Shown here in pieces: positions 12,000 to 23,298 of a stretch of DNA of 64,000 bases. The first letter of the stretch is position 1. Each line of letters starts with the position of its first letter. Origin of the DNA: Cardinalis cardinalis. Lineage: Eukaryota; Chordata; Aves; Passeriformes; Cardinalidae. The position numbers were made by a program, and so were the translations under genes. The DNA is taken from the NCBI GenBank assembly GCA_014549065.1, contig JACDOX010000016.1, positions 6,373,757 through 6,437,756 of the forward strand. Direction: 5' to 3'. The notes beneath the pieces are model-generated. The model made no database searches. It worked only from the letters and a program-made list of their open reading frames with translations, and was not told the origin of the DNA.

Positions 12000-14249
12000 G
12001 ATATGCATTACTAAGTATCACCACTTGCAATTTCTTTTTGTGTTATATAGAACAAAACTGTCAGTAAAGCACACCTGACATATATGAACACACACCTTTG
12101 AAGCAGGACACTGCAGCTGTAGAAACCTTCACAACATTTACTGCCCTCTGCATGTAGAAAGCTACACTGATCCATACTTTAGAGCAGCTTCTGCACCTGG
12201 AGTGCCACACTGGAGTAGTGGAAAACTTCAGGAGGGTTAACTGGTCTCATTTTGATCAATTTTGGGCTTATCTCACTGCCTCTCCAGGTAATAAANTAAC
12301 TTGCCTGTAGATGAGGGGGAAAGACATGCTATACATACTTTGACTGACAAAAGTCGTCTATCCATATAATCCATCACAAACAGTTTGTACTATATACCCT
12401 GAAAAAAAGCAGGATTTCTTCCAAATCATACACAATTTTATATTCACATCCATAATCTATATGTTGTTATAAAAACTGGACAGAACAGGTGCTTTTATAT
12501 GAAAAAAGCAGATTAATGCCTGCAGAAACATCTTGTTAACTTGGATAAGCTTTACCAAATTGTTTCAACCAGGAAAAAAATGCACAAAACAGAAATAATA
12601 TTTTCCAAACCAAATATTAGACTTCAACTGAAGCTGAGTAATTTTTTTTAGGCCTGAAACTATTTAAAAAAGCTTTTATTTTTAATTCTCACATTTTCTG
12701 GTTGATCCAATCTAAATCTTTAAAATCTTTTTGGAACTACATCTGTAATGAAAGAATAGCAAGTCACATAGCTCCCATCATTTCAATCATGATATTCTGG
12801 GATATACAATTAGTTTCTGGGATGCACAGAACAGTGGGATAATGGTTCTATAGAGAAAGTAGGTCTGAGCTGGCCGAGGCATTCAATATAAATATATAAA
12901 AACTATCATTAGTCATGAGAATCACTCTGCTGACATGGCTGAAATAGGAAAGAAATAGGATTAGCTGGCACATTATGATCATGTACCTTTTTTCTCTTTA
13001 GCCCATTTTCTATTAATCAAGAAGTCATAAGCAAATAGGCACAAAAAGCAATGTTTTAAAAAAGAAATTGAGAATTGGATAGTAGGTATTGTGCAGAATG
13101 TTTGCTCATTCAGCACTTCCTTATGTTCAAGTGCTTTTCACATATTCCACAACAGCAGTGAAGCCACTCTGGAGACGTTACTTGACCACTGCACAAACAC
13201 TTCAGAGAAAGATCGGTGAGTACATTAAACTTGCTAGATAATTTAGAATCCCCCTAACAGTTTTGAGTCAATCCAGGGTTAGAGTTGGGGTCAGTTCTTT
13301 GCAAATCAATAGACACTAATTAGCTCTCATCTAACTGCTGGGAAAAAAAGAACGCATGAACTTGAGTTTTCTGACCATCAGACTTCATTAGAATTCAAAC
13401 TTGGTGACACAAGATGTAAAGTCTAAGAAGACAAAACCTCTGTAACTGGTAAAAACCAGTGTTTCCCCATGCTCTCCTGTAGAAAGACTACAAAAAGTTC
13501 ATCACCTGAAAAAACTTTCCTATTACTACTTCTCCCCAGGCCGTCTTCCCCCTTGCAGCACCCCCTCAGCAGAAAAACACAATTACAACAATGACAACCA
13601 CCAAAAAGTTTTAGGGAATTTAGCACGCACAGCAGAGTACAAAGACAAATCAAGATGTGTGTCATGATGCAGCAACCCTGTGATCCACAAGACCTGATCC
13701 ATGTTCACTAAGTGGGCTGCAGCACCCATATCAGACTAAGATCTCTGAAATGGAAATGAGACAAAGAAATCACGGGAGGCAGCAACCCCTGAAACGCACT
13801 GCTGCACATCTCTTGGCAAAGCTAGCAGCTGTGAGATAGTGATTACAGCACACCTCACTGGGAGAAATCAACAGACAGCAGCACTTCTGGNAAAGACAGG
13901 TCTTTCTCCCATCACTCAAATAAACAGTCAGAGTGTGGGGTCAGGTAGGCAAGAACTGGGCATTTGCTGTGCTGCAGTGGTATGGACCAGACCTATCATA
14001 AAGACCCAAAGGGCATAGCAGACAAAAAACTTTCCAGTATCAAATTTTTTTTCTCTCCAACAGCTTTGCTTATTTTAGGTAAAGAGCTAAAAACTCCTCC
14101 TTACCAAGTGATAGATTGGCTTGCTGTATGGCTGTGACACATGTTCTCCCAGGTCCATCAGTAGGAATGAACACCTTCTTACAGCAAGGACAGAAATTTG
14201 TAATTGNCAATTTCAATTCATCTTTCAACAGGATCAAAAGTAGGCTGGA

Positions 14250-14330
14250 TTTTGGTGGGGATTTTTTTTTCTCCTTGTTTTTTTTCTCATTTTGTTGGTT
14301 GTTTTTTGGTTTGGGGTTTGTCTTTTTAGG
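14250..14330 (+). repeat. T/G-rich low-complexity tract
   Basis: The plus strand here is almost only T and G, with long T runs (TTTTTTTTTT near 14262) and TTGGTTTGGGG motifs. It is C/A-rich on the GRIA3 sense strand. The open frames across it are composition artefacts. Confidence 0.8.
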
Positions 14331-15432
14331 AAGTGGAAGACGTGATGAATAAATCAAAGAACGTGCTGCTANCCTAAGCTCTCCAAGTTTTTTACTGGAA
14401 ACAGCCTTGCAGTACCTCTGAGACAGAGGGAATTTTACTACCCTTGTATAAGAGAGAGCAAAACCGTGCTATTAAAGGACAGTCCAACTNAATCCAAACC
14501 ATGCTATGAGCCACCAGAGGATTCCATTTCCCAAGTTCAGTCCCTTTACCAGATGGGCTAGGCCCAAATGCTTGAGGTTTGCATGTGACAAAACTCCCCA
14601 TGGTGAAATCAGCAAGCACAATTCCACACATCAGCCCAGGAGAAAGATGTGTGAAAATAATTAAGAATAAACAAAATGAGTGACTATGCACAGACTACAC
14701 ACCATCAGACACTAGCTATCTCTTACCCAGATGGCAGCATATAATTTTANAGACAGTCCTTTTACTAAAAAACTCTCAAGCTATTGAAGCACCCATACAG
14801 CCCTACATATTTTTTAAATTCTTGACCAGAATTTCAAACACTACATTTGAACAAGCTCCAGCAAATATCAGCCCAACACAAGGGCAGGACCAAGCACTCA
14901 AAGCCAATCACTTAATTTATAAGTGGACTGAAAGCAAACATGTAAATTGCACTTGAAACAAAACAAGCAAAAAAACTTTCAGCATATCTGAAACACCCAA
15001 ACNGTCTAGCAAAATAATGATATACAAGTGACCAGATAGGTCACTCCATTCCAGCAGAAGAGTGCTCACCTGCACTATTATCCATCCCAGGAAAGCAATT
15101 CACCCTTTCTACAAGTGCCTGGGCAAGTTATCCACAGCACTGTGTCTCTGCAGATTGATCCTCACGCACTAAGGGCTTCTGTGGCTCCTGTGTGGTGCTT
15201 GTGTCAGGGTTGCACATTGCCACTTGCTATTTTAGANACAGTTAAGATGATAAAACAGATCCAGAGCCTCAGACACAACGNCAAGGATATGCAGGAATGA
15301 CTGCTCAGTGGATTCACTGACATAACTCNTTCCTAGTTCACTCTTTCTCTTTACACAGAAACCCCATCACCTGTTTCTCTCTGGCTCTATGCATATACAA
15401 TAGTATCACCACTAACACATCTGTGAGANCAG

Positions 15433-15472
15433 CTGAAAGGGTACTCAGCTGGTACTGGTACTGAAAGGGTAC
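15433..15472. repeat. Imperfect 28-bp tandem repeat
   Basis: CTGAAAGGGTACT occurs at 15433 and again at 15461, with GGTACTGGTACT between them. This is a small local duplication in GRIA3 intron 2. Confidence 0.65.
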
Positions 15473-17226
15473 TGCCTTTGAACATTTCACACATTGCTGT
15501 GCACTGGTAAGATGAACTCTGCATTCCGTATCTGCCGATATAGAAATGTCTTCAAACTTCCCAACAGTCAGGCTGCAGTGTGCACTGTGAGGCTGTGTGG
15601 TAGTTATTAGTGTCCAGCTGCAATGGCTACAAGCAGCAGAGCAGGAGCATCTGCCCTGGAGTCTCCATCAGATGGCTGCACATGAAAACTCCAAGATTAT
15701 TTCAAATTTGACGTTTCAAAGGCATCTGATATTCTTAAGATCAACAATAATATAAAGCAGGTGATACAACAGAGGGGAGCCTCTGGCTCTGACAGGAAAT
15801 TTAATGNATACATATTTAGAAGAAAAGAATCTCCATGGGTGAAATTTGGAAATTGCTTCACTGCAGTGATCATCACAGCTTCACAGAAAGTGGTTTTATC
15901 TACATCAATCATTTCTAAAGATTTGGCTTTAGATCACCACGTTGTTCCAGTGGAAGTACAAGCCTTCATATAGCAAACCTCCTGACAACAGGCACAGAGA
16001 TTTTAGGCTGCCTTATGAGTTTCCTTAGAAAAGGGGTGATGGCCTTCCAGTGATCTCTGCTCCCCAGCAGCACAGAAAGTACTGCTCTCAGGTTGTAACT
16101 TAAATGCCAAAAACCAATTCACATAACACCTTTCTCACAATAAATGAACACAGGTTTTCATTTATATGGGTTGGCTTGGTTTGAAATGAATGATGAAAAC
16201 AGTGTTGATGGTTCAAAAATAACATATTCTAAAACATTTTAAGGATGCTGAACTAAATCAAAATCAGCATTCTAAAACTGGTAATGATAAAATATGTACT
16301 TTAAATGGAAAATGTTAAATCGACGGTTTGTGACAATAAAGAAACACTGAAAATACATCAGCTCTCATTTCACACCTTCTTGCATAACAGTCCTACACTG
16401 GCAGTAGGATGGCCTCCCACCTCCCAGACACTGAACACAGTGAACCCAGAGGAAAGAAACCCACTGTTTTCTGCAGCTCTTGGACAAGCTCCCGAATCAG
16501 CCTTCAACAAAACTGTGGGGCTTTTTTTGTGGTTGTTAAAAGCTTCTGTCACAGGCTAGTTTCCCATCATGGCATCTCCATTTCCTCCCAGAGATAAACT
16601 CCAGCTGTTATACATTTCATGGGAAGGTGTAGTTAATCAGTAGCTCTCCAACCTGCCCTAACAACCCCATGAGTCCTCCANGCCCAATGCTATATAGAAA
16701 AACAGAACAATTTCATATCTGCATGTGCACAAAGTCTTTCCAAGTAAATGGCAGTCTTTACCATGCTTTACTCTTTATTCATTTGGTGAACTCAGAGTTT
16801 CTCAAAAAAGTGTCCATCCATGTAAGTTACTTTTTCATCTCTGCTGTGTGAGTTAAATGGCACCCTAACATCTAAACAGTACATCAACGCAATGCACGCA
16901 GCAGAGTAAGCTTATTCTTATTTTAAATTAAGAAATTAATTTAAGAAATAATAAAACATAGTTTGAAAGTGGTATGGTTCCTTTTGCTAAGACTGAGATC
17001 ACATTAAGTTTAATGACAAATCATCTGCTCTGCCATGAAGTGGAAACAAACGTTAGGTGGAACACANCTTTCATGTTTCAACCTAGACCCAATAATGCAA
17101 AAGCTTTGACCCCTAAACTGAAGCCAGCTGCTTTTCTTGGTCATACAGCAGTTACACACAATACTTGAGTGCATTTTGCAGCACGAATGGCATTTTCAGA
17201 GGTCTGTAATGAGTAGTGTTGTGTAT

Positions 17227-17246
17227 AACACCTGGTTCCAGGTGTT
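17227..17246. repeat. Perfect inverted repeat of two E-boxes
   Basis: A 9-bp arm AACACCTGG and its exact complement CCAGGTGTT are separated by TT. Each arm contains CACCTG or CAGGTG, the E-box form favoured by ZEB, Snail and some bHLH factors. It is in GRIA3 intron 2, about 4.4 kb downstream of exon 2. The structure is certain; binding is inference. Confidence 0.75.
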
Positions 17247-17524
17247 GTACCACAGAACACTGGAGAAACCAGAGTATATTCCATATTGGGAGAGTTCAGG
17301 CATCTCCCCCGTGCTCGCTGCTCCCGCAGAACCAGCAGTACCCAGCCCAAACTTGGCAATGCTCTCAGCAACACATGCTTATGCTTTTGGCAGAAGGGAG
17401 CTGACCACTTGCAGCATCAGTGTCCTTTGCCAGCTGGCNAAAGAGCACACAGATGCAAGGGAAGCAAATTATCTGCCCACTGGCAAAAAGAAATGCTGAA
17501 CAGCACCTAAAGAAAACGTGGGCC

Positions 17525-17550
17525 TGTGCACGTGCGCGCGAGTGCGAGCG
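17525..17550. repeat. CpG-rich alternating purine-pyrimidine tract
   Basis: Bases 17525-17540 alternate strictly (TGTGCACGTGCGCGCG) and are followed by GAGTGCGAGCG, giving at least six CpGs in 26 bp. The surrounding intron is CpG-poor. Alternating CG/TG runs can adopt Z-DNA. Confidence 0.7.
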
Positions 17551-20500
17551 AGGGTGCGAGTGAGCTCACACACCCCCACACCTGAGCCCTGGGACAGGGA
17601 GCAGCTCAGTTAAACTGCAAAAACTGCCTGCTACTACTCCTGAGGTATCATTTTCTGCAACACTCTCACAACAATGAACATGCAGTTTTCCCATTAAAAT
17701 CTTCCAAGCTGAACTTTTAGGATTAAACACAAGGACTGCAAGGATGCTAAAGTAAATTTTTATAAGCCTGAAATCAGACCCCCTCAAGAAAGTGCCGATA
17801 CAACCACCTACTGGATTTTAGCAGCCTAAGGTTGGCGTGTCTTTGCATCCTCCCTCTTTTTTTTTTTTTGGTCTCTTGAAAAATGAATGCTCATGAAAAA
17901 AAGAAACCACTACACATCTACATTTGATAAAATACAAAAATCTTTCTGGATTTAGAAGATACATAAGAAAAAAACTCAGAAAAATTAATGAGACAAGAAT
18001 TTGCAGCTGATAGGTTAGATTTAGCTGAGAGATGGAATCTATCCATAGATTAATTAGATTCTACAATCACAGCCCCTTTTCATCTGCACACATCCCACCA
18101 CTGTCATTACATGATCAACAGATTTTAATGAAAACTATGCTTTTCATTAAAAAATGCTTTGGGAAATTCAAGGGAGACTATACATAAGGTTTAGTTTACT
18201 TTTTAAAATATTTCTTGAAAATTGTACATAAGGCAAGTGCACATTTGTTGGCTGTAAAGGTGTACAACAGCAATTTTTTGCAATGACAGTGCAGAGAGGG
18301 AATATGAGATCTGTGTGCTAATGAGCTGACACTGCAGAGGCTGGAGCAGTGTTAGTATAGTGCACTACAAGTGCAGAGCAGAACGACAGACGTGGGCTAT
18401 TTCTAGGGAATGTGATCTAAAGAACTATACACACAATTCAGCATTAACACCAACATCCTTCATCAGATTATGAGCAACACATGGGAGATATTGCTTCAGT
18501 GACAAATTTATATATTTGAGTTGTCATATTCTTATTGTTCTGAAAAAGCTAGCTCACTCCCTACATGAGCATTTTTAAAGAAAATATAACCTGATTTTGA
18601 TTTTATAAATTCATAGGTTAAGTCAGCTTGCTTTCTGTTCCTACTGATAGCAAAAAGCTGTATATTTTAAGAAATGTAATCATTTCCCTGGAGCCAACTG
18701 ATAAACTTCGATTCACCTTTAAATACACTGGAATTTTCATCTGTGTTTGCATTTGTTCTCTGTTAAGATATCATACAGCTAAATAAATAAGTGGGCAGAT
18801 AAATACAGAGTGGATAAATACTGTATGAATGTGTGTAAATTAAATATACAGAGGGAGGCTTGGTGCTAGCAGCGAAGCAGGGAATACATGTACATAAATC
18901 AGATTATGCATCATTTAACTGAAAAAGAAATGAGAGGGAGGGGCTTAGGGCAGGAATTTTCTGCTTCTAAACAAGTTTGTTCCCAGGTTGGGATATTGCC
19001 AAATCTGCCGTAGCAGAGGTGGGCTATTTTTCCTAGGCTCATGAGAATACTTCAGAAGAGGTTTTTTTCTCCTCTGGAATGCACCAGATTGCATCAAACG
19101 GGATGTGCAGCTGCACAGTAAGAACCCAAGTGTTTCTGAGCAGAGCCCCCTCAATCCCTGCACACAGGAACACTTACTACAGTCATTATCATACAAATCC
19201 ATGCAAAAGAGAATGAAAAGTATTANTTTATGGGTACTGACTAGTACAGGCACTAGGCTCAGGCTACACATGCTCCTTCCTTCAGTTTCCTCTCAGCTCC
19301 TGTACCTATCCCACCACAAAGTCAGCCTCAGCCTCCCTCCCCAGTGAAGGCAGAGTCACTGCAGGTTTCTCTCCTATGGAACCCTGCCAATTGCAAATAT
19401 TGATCAAACGGCTGTGTGACAGCACTGGAGACAATATATGCTTATCTCCAAGTGAGGTAAAAATGTTGTGGAAAGAATTCCTTCATGGATATGCCAGCAC
19501 ACTGAAATTATCTGCCACTCCCATAGGAAATGAGGATATGTTTAAAGGCTGGAATTTTGGCCAGGTAGTGTGAGGAGCTATTAATTCATCCTAATGCACT
19601 GATACACATAAGTGTTCTAATTTTCAAAAAAAATTGGTACCACATTCAAAAGAATGACTGTTCTGATGGGGTTTTTTGTATTTTGAGCTGCTGAAGCTTG
19701 TGACTGGTGACTTGGACTCGCCGTATTCTTTTCTTATCAACAGTATTATGAGATGGTTGACACAGTACAGACAAGGTCACCTTTTCATTTTCTTTCGTCT
19801 GTTTCTTTNTTCACATCTTCTGCTTTTAAATAGGTTACTGTAGGTACATCTTCTTTGGTCTAGTTTCTCCAGAGATTTAAGTTTTCCCAATTTTACTATA
19901 CTGGTAANATGGGTGTTGGAACAAGCAGCTCTGTACTACAGAAAACCATCCCACTTNACTAAAATTGCCACAGCTTTTAATAAGCATTGACAAAAACCAT
20001 TAGATGTCAGAAGATGAGTAGAACACTGACCAAATATACTGAACAAGTGTGTGGATCACTTCTGTTCGTGAGGGAAGAGCTGGTAACAACTTTTAAAAAA
20101 CAATTAANAATTAATCACCCAAGCAGTTCAATGTATTTAGTTTAAATCCATATAATTGATATTTAGGAAACTGTGCTTGAGATGCAGCCTCTTGAAGGGA
20201 TTACACTGATTAAGGATTAATAGTCTGATGTTTGTTGTAAGAGCTGTTGAAGCTGGATCGGATTAGTAAAATAAGATGCAAAGAAGAGACACGATTTTAT
20301 GTACCATTTTTTCCCACTTTATCAAGTATTTTTATTGTATATTACACAATTAACCCCCCTGCAAAAGTTTTAAAGGTTCTACTTCAAAGTCCTTTGGAGA
20401 GTGTAACACTGCACTACCAAGAAGCAGTCACATGGGGGATATGTTAGAATATCAATCCAAAAATTTGTCCAAATATTTCCTTACTGTATATTTTTCAACC

Positions 20501-21606
20501 ATCAACTTTCTCAAAATATACAGTGGGACAAGAGTGTAAGAACTATCCTATCTCCTGTAAATAAAAAAATAAATCAGTTATTCAAAACATATAATTGTTT
20601 TAAAGAAAAAANTACTATTTTTCTGTACTCCAGTACTTCATTATTGTAGTACAATGCTTCCTCTTTGACCATTTTACACTGTGAGTATAAACCTGCAAAC
20701 TGTGAGAAGTAACCTGTTCATAATGGGAAGTTCGTGCANGGCATTCAGCAGTCCATTAGATCATGTGCAGACATATCTCTCCACATTGCAAAGTGCATTA
20801 GCTACCTTGGAAGAAGACTCCTTTAATTTTTAATAATTTACAATAAAACTTGTATAGAATCAAATTTGGATACATCACTAAAACAAATATCCAGGAACTA
20901 CTATTGGTAAAGGAATGCTTTTTAAAATGCAGAACACACACAAGTCTTTCTGAAAGAGATTTTGCATCTTAACACCACATTAGCAATACTCAAAGTTCTA
21001 TTTTGCATCTTCTGCTAATAAAAGCTCAAATTGTATGTGTGCANTGCTTGTGCAGAGCTATTTCTCCTAACGCCAAGTGCTCTGATTCCATTTTCTCTCC
21101 CCTCAGCTCTAACAGTATGTGTCAGTTTACAGTCTCCTCAGGTTTTCACAGGACTCTCAGTGTAAGAAAACAACTCAGTATTTCAAGGCAGATGAGGCAA
21201 GTAAGCCCCTCTAGCCTTCTCCCTCTCAAGGTCACTTCTAAACAGTGGTTTCTGGTTTTTCCCTACATACTACATTATNTGCAAATTGTGCCTTTTCACA
21301 CAGCTAGGCTGTAGCCTCAACAGAAAAGGGATCTTACTTCAGCAGCAATTCACTGATTGCAGCTACGCAGCACTGCTGTATCAACAACATGGTTGTTTCC
21401 CTGAAACANAAAACTAAGGGGATGAGGTGGTAAGAGAACTTTTCCTAAGATATTCCATTTAATGCTGCAAATCTACTAAACCTCCAGTCACTACANGCAT
21501 TTGTTGCACTATATTGTATGACCAAGAACTCTAGGCTACCAGGAAGGAACTGAATGTAGGATAGATAACAAATTATTATATTTTTTAAAACCAGGTATTT
21601 ACTTAC

Positions 21607-21765
21607 AAGCATTTGTCACTGAAAAACTGTTGGAAGAGTCCAAGTGATCTACGTGATAGTTCAAATGGAAGGGCTTTTCTGTGGTATTTTGGTTTGTGTT
21701 GTATAGCTGCACAGCAAATCGAAATGCACTGTGCTCCTGAACAGTGTTCCTCATGAAAAGTCCAC
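21607..21765 (-). CDS. GRIA3: GRIA3 (GluA3) coding exon 2: start of the amino-terminal domain
   Basis: This 159-bp exon continues the frame from exon 1: the split codon G|GT gives Gly, then GLFMRNTVQEHSAFRF, and later HLNYHVDHLDSSNSF. As far as I can recall the mammalian protein, these residues are identical to human and rat GluA3, so the start of the amino-terminal (LIVBP-like) domain is under strong constraint. That domain sits in the synaptic cleft and guides subunit assembly. The only N-glycosylation sequon in the two exons is Asn57-Thr-Thr, numbered from the chosen start. The acceptor is CTCCTCACCTAG| (AG at 21767-21766), preceded by a long pyrimidine tract at about 21770-21807. The donor is T|GTAAGT at 21606-21601, again phase 1. 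The next exon would begin by completing a Phe codon; it is not in this window. There are no ambiguous bases in the exon. Confidence 0.97.
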
Positions 21766-22617
21766 CTAGGTGAGGAGAAAAAAAAAAAAAGGAAAAAAGG
21801 AAAAAGGTATTTTAGAATTAATTTTGAGGAGAAACAACGGCATTAAGTTATATGTGCCTGCTGCACACTGCAGGAGAGAACGAACAGGAGCAGCCTGAAC
21901 GCAAGCACATAACTCTGACAGAGCACCTACATGAAATACATATTCCAAGTCCAAAGTTGGGCATTTAAAGCCACACACCACATCCAGGTGCCCCCTGAGC
22001 AATGAGAGTGGCTTGGAGCTGCAGGTGCACCTTGATGCAGGCCACTTCTACACGGATGCCCACACAGAGATTTAAAAGTCTAACTTGGGGAACCGTGGCT
22101 CCTGAATCCCGTCCTGACTACTGAAATATCGCCGCTGTAGTTATGTGCGGGGACACGGCGGCGTGGCAAACGTGCGGTTTCACGGTCTGCTGGAGCGATA
22201 GCGNGGCCGAGGGAAATGATGCTCCGAGGGACGGCAGGGACCAGCCCCCGCTGCACTCGCTGCCCTGAGCCTCACGGCTCGCTCGGCCCCGGCTCTCGGG
22301 CATGTCGCTACAGATTCACGCCACGACTCTCTCACAGTATGTGCTCCACGGGATGCGCTGCTCCAGGGCACGGTTCCGCAGAGCGCGGACGCGATGCCCG
22401 CAGCCCGGCGGGGTGCGGGCAGCCCGGCGCCGCTCGCAGCCGCCCGCCGGCGCAGCCCGGGCACCGCCGCTGCCTCTCGCCCCCAGAAAGGGGAACGAAG
22501 CGGAGCAGGGCTGGCTCCTTCCCCGCTGCGCCCGGGCTCGCCCCCCGCTCCCCTCCTCACAACTTCCCCCCGGCTGGCGNGGAAGGCGCGGGTCGCGGTG
22601 CCGCGGCGGGCGCTTAC
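21766..22617 (-). other. GRIA3: GRIA3 intron 1
   Basis: This 852-bp phase-1 intron separates the signal-peptide exon from exon 2. It begins GTAAGCG and ends CACCTAG. Its 5' half (about 22120-22617) is still CpG-island sequence, while its 3' half is AT-rich and ends in the long pyrimidine tract before exon 2. It carries two ambiguous bases (22204 and 22580). I see no other gene inside it; the open frames here on both strands reflect high GC content. Confidence 0.93.
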
Positions 22618-22708
22618 CTATACTGATGGTGTTGGGGAACCCCGCCAGAGCCTCCCCCAGCAGCCCCGCCAGCAGCAGCAGGAGGGTCCGGGGCGCGCTC
22701 TGCCCCAT
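22618..22708 (-). CDS. GRIA3: GRIA3 (GluA3) coding exon 1: signal peptide and mature N-terminus
   Basis: This exon encodes the first 30 codons plus one base of the AMPA-receptor subunit GluA3, a ligand-gated cation channel at excitatory synapses. The frame opens MGQSAPRTLLLLLAGLLG and ends GFPNTISI, with the first base of the next Gly codon before the donor. Residues 4-7 include Arg7, followed by a leucine-rich hydrophobic core and an Ala-Leu-Ala-type cleavage region near residues 20-22, which is a classical signal peptide. FPNTISIGG is the known GluA3 mature N-terminus. The donor is G|GTAAGCG at 22617-22612, phase 1. The ATG at 22708-22706 was chosen because it has a strong context (A at -3, G at +4), matches the rodent GluA3 start MGQS, and has no nearby upstream in-frame ATG. 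The signal peptide is more leucine- and GC-rich than the mammalian one. Identity is certain; only the exact translation start is inferred. Confidence 0.96.
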
Positions 22709-22734
22709 TTTCTTCAGCCCCTGCGGTTCAGCCC

Positions 22735-22761
22735 CTAAACCGAAACTGGCGGCACAGGCAT
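22735..22761 (-). other. Upstream ORF of 8 codons in the GRIA3 5' UTR
   Basis: An ATG at 22761-22759 opens an 8-codon frame (MPVPPVSV) that stops with TAG at 22737-22735, 26 nt before the main ATG. It is out of frame with the receptor. Its start context is weak (C at -3 and C at +4), so scanning ribosomes would often pass it. It lies close enough to the main start to be in the mRNA for any plausible transcription start upstream. Whether it is translated or conserved cannot be seen here. Confidence 0.5.
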
Positions 22762-22893
22762 GGGCGCAACTGGAGACTCGGAGCGCTGTCAACGGCGGTG
22801 GCGATGCTGGCGGAGGTGGTGGGGAGGATGGTCCCCCTCCTTTCGTCTCTTTTTTTTTATTCTTTCCTTCCCCAAATCCCTCTGCTCTCGTCT

Positions 22894-22917
22894 TCACCCC
22901 AGTCTAGCAGGGCTCAT
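22894..22917 (-). other. Second upstream ORF of 7 codons in the presumed GRIA3 5' UTR
   Basis: An ATG at 22917-22915 opens MSPARLG and stops with TGA at 22896-22894. It is about 190 nt upstream of the receptor start and would only be in the mRNA if transcription begins beyond 22917. It is separate from the 8-codon upstream frame at 22735-22761. Together they would give a two-uORF leader. Support is limited to the open frame itself. Confidence 0.3.
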
Positions 22918-23192
22918 TGGCTGCGAGATTGCCTTTCTCCCCCGTCGCCAGCAGCCCCCCCTCAACGCAGGGACTTCCCCCAAAGATGGTGGGTAGCGGA
23001 GCCGCCGAGGCTGCTCCGCCCGGGCCGGGAGGGGGTTATCGATCAAACTTGGCGTGAGGCGGGCTGGCAGCCGCTCCGCTCGGCCCGCCCGCCCAGCCCC
23101 GGCGGCTCCGGCCGCGGCTCAGCGCTCGGGGCTGCGGTCGGCGGGAGNGCACCGGCCTCACGTGGGGCGGCCCCCGGGCTGCAGCTGCCCCT

Positions 23193-23198
23193 TTAAAG
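23193..23198 (-). promoter_or_regulatory. TATA-like TTTAAA in the GRIA3 CpG island
   Basis: The hexamer TTTAAA sits in the context CCCTTTAAAGCTGC, surrounded by GC-rich DNA. If used as a core element on the minus strand it would place a start near 23160 and give a 5' UTR of about 450 nt. The hexamer is self-complementary, so it gives no direction. CpG-island promoters often lack TATA elements, and this may be a coincidence. Confidence 0.2.
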
Positions 23199-23212
23199 CT
23201 GCATCGGCTCGA

Positions 23213-23236
23213 TGTGTGTGTGTGTATGTGAGAGAG
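23213..23236. repeat. TG / GA compound microsatellite
   Basis: A short run of TG units (TGTGTGTGTGTA) passes into a GAGAGAGAG run on the plus strand, within the GRIA3 CpG island and beside the TTTAAA element. Confidence 0.8.
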
Positions 23237-23298
23237 AGTGCGGTGCGTGCGCCTGTGGGCGGGCGGGGGAGGGAGCGGGGAAAGGAAGGAGGGGCGGG

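Larger units (their letters stand above)
1..21606 (-). other. GRIA3: GRIA3 intron 2 (5' part, at least 21.6 kb)
   Basis: This is the region downstream of the exon 2 donor on the minus strand. No segment matched the expected exon 3 of GluA3 (a 240-bp-class exon starting at Cys-Ser-Gln-Phe), so intron 2 runs past the left edge. This fits the long early introns known in GRIA genes. The sequence is AT-rich and has many homopolymer A/T tracts. Recognisable pieces are an LTR-like block (11355-11999), a T/G-rich tract (14250-14330), short tandem duplications (11303-11354, 15433-15472), an E-box inverted repeat (17227-17246), and a CpG-rich alternating tract (17525-17550). The other stretches (1-11300, 12000-14250, 14331-17226 and 17551-21600) hold no recognisable gene. 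Absence of exon 3 was judged by reading, not by alignment. Confidence 0.85.

Noticed and set aside
14070..14357. Lys/Pro-rich minus frame and Phe-rich plus frame
   Set aside because: They are artefacts of the T/G-rich tract at 14250-14330.
22316..22897. 193-codon minus frame extending GluA3 exon 1 in both directions
   Set aside because: It opens at a GTG in the leader and reads through the donor into intron 1. The real coding part is only 22618-22708.
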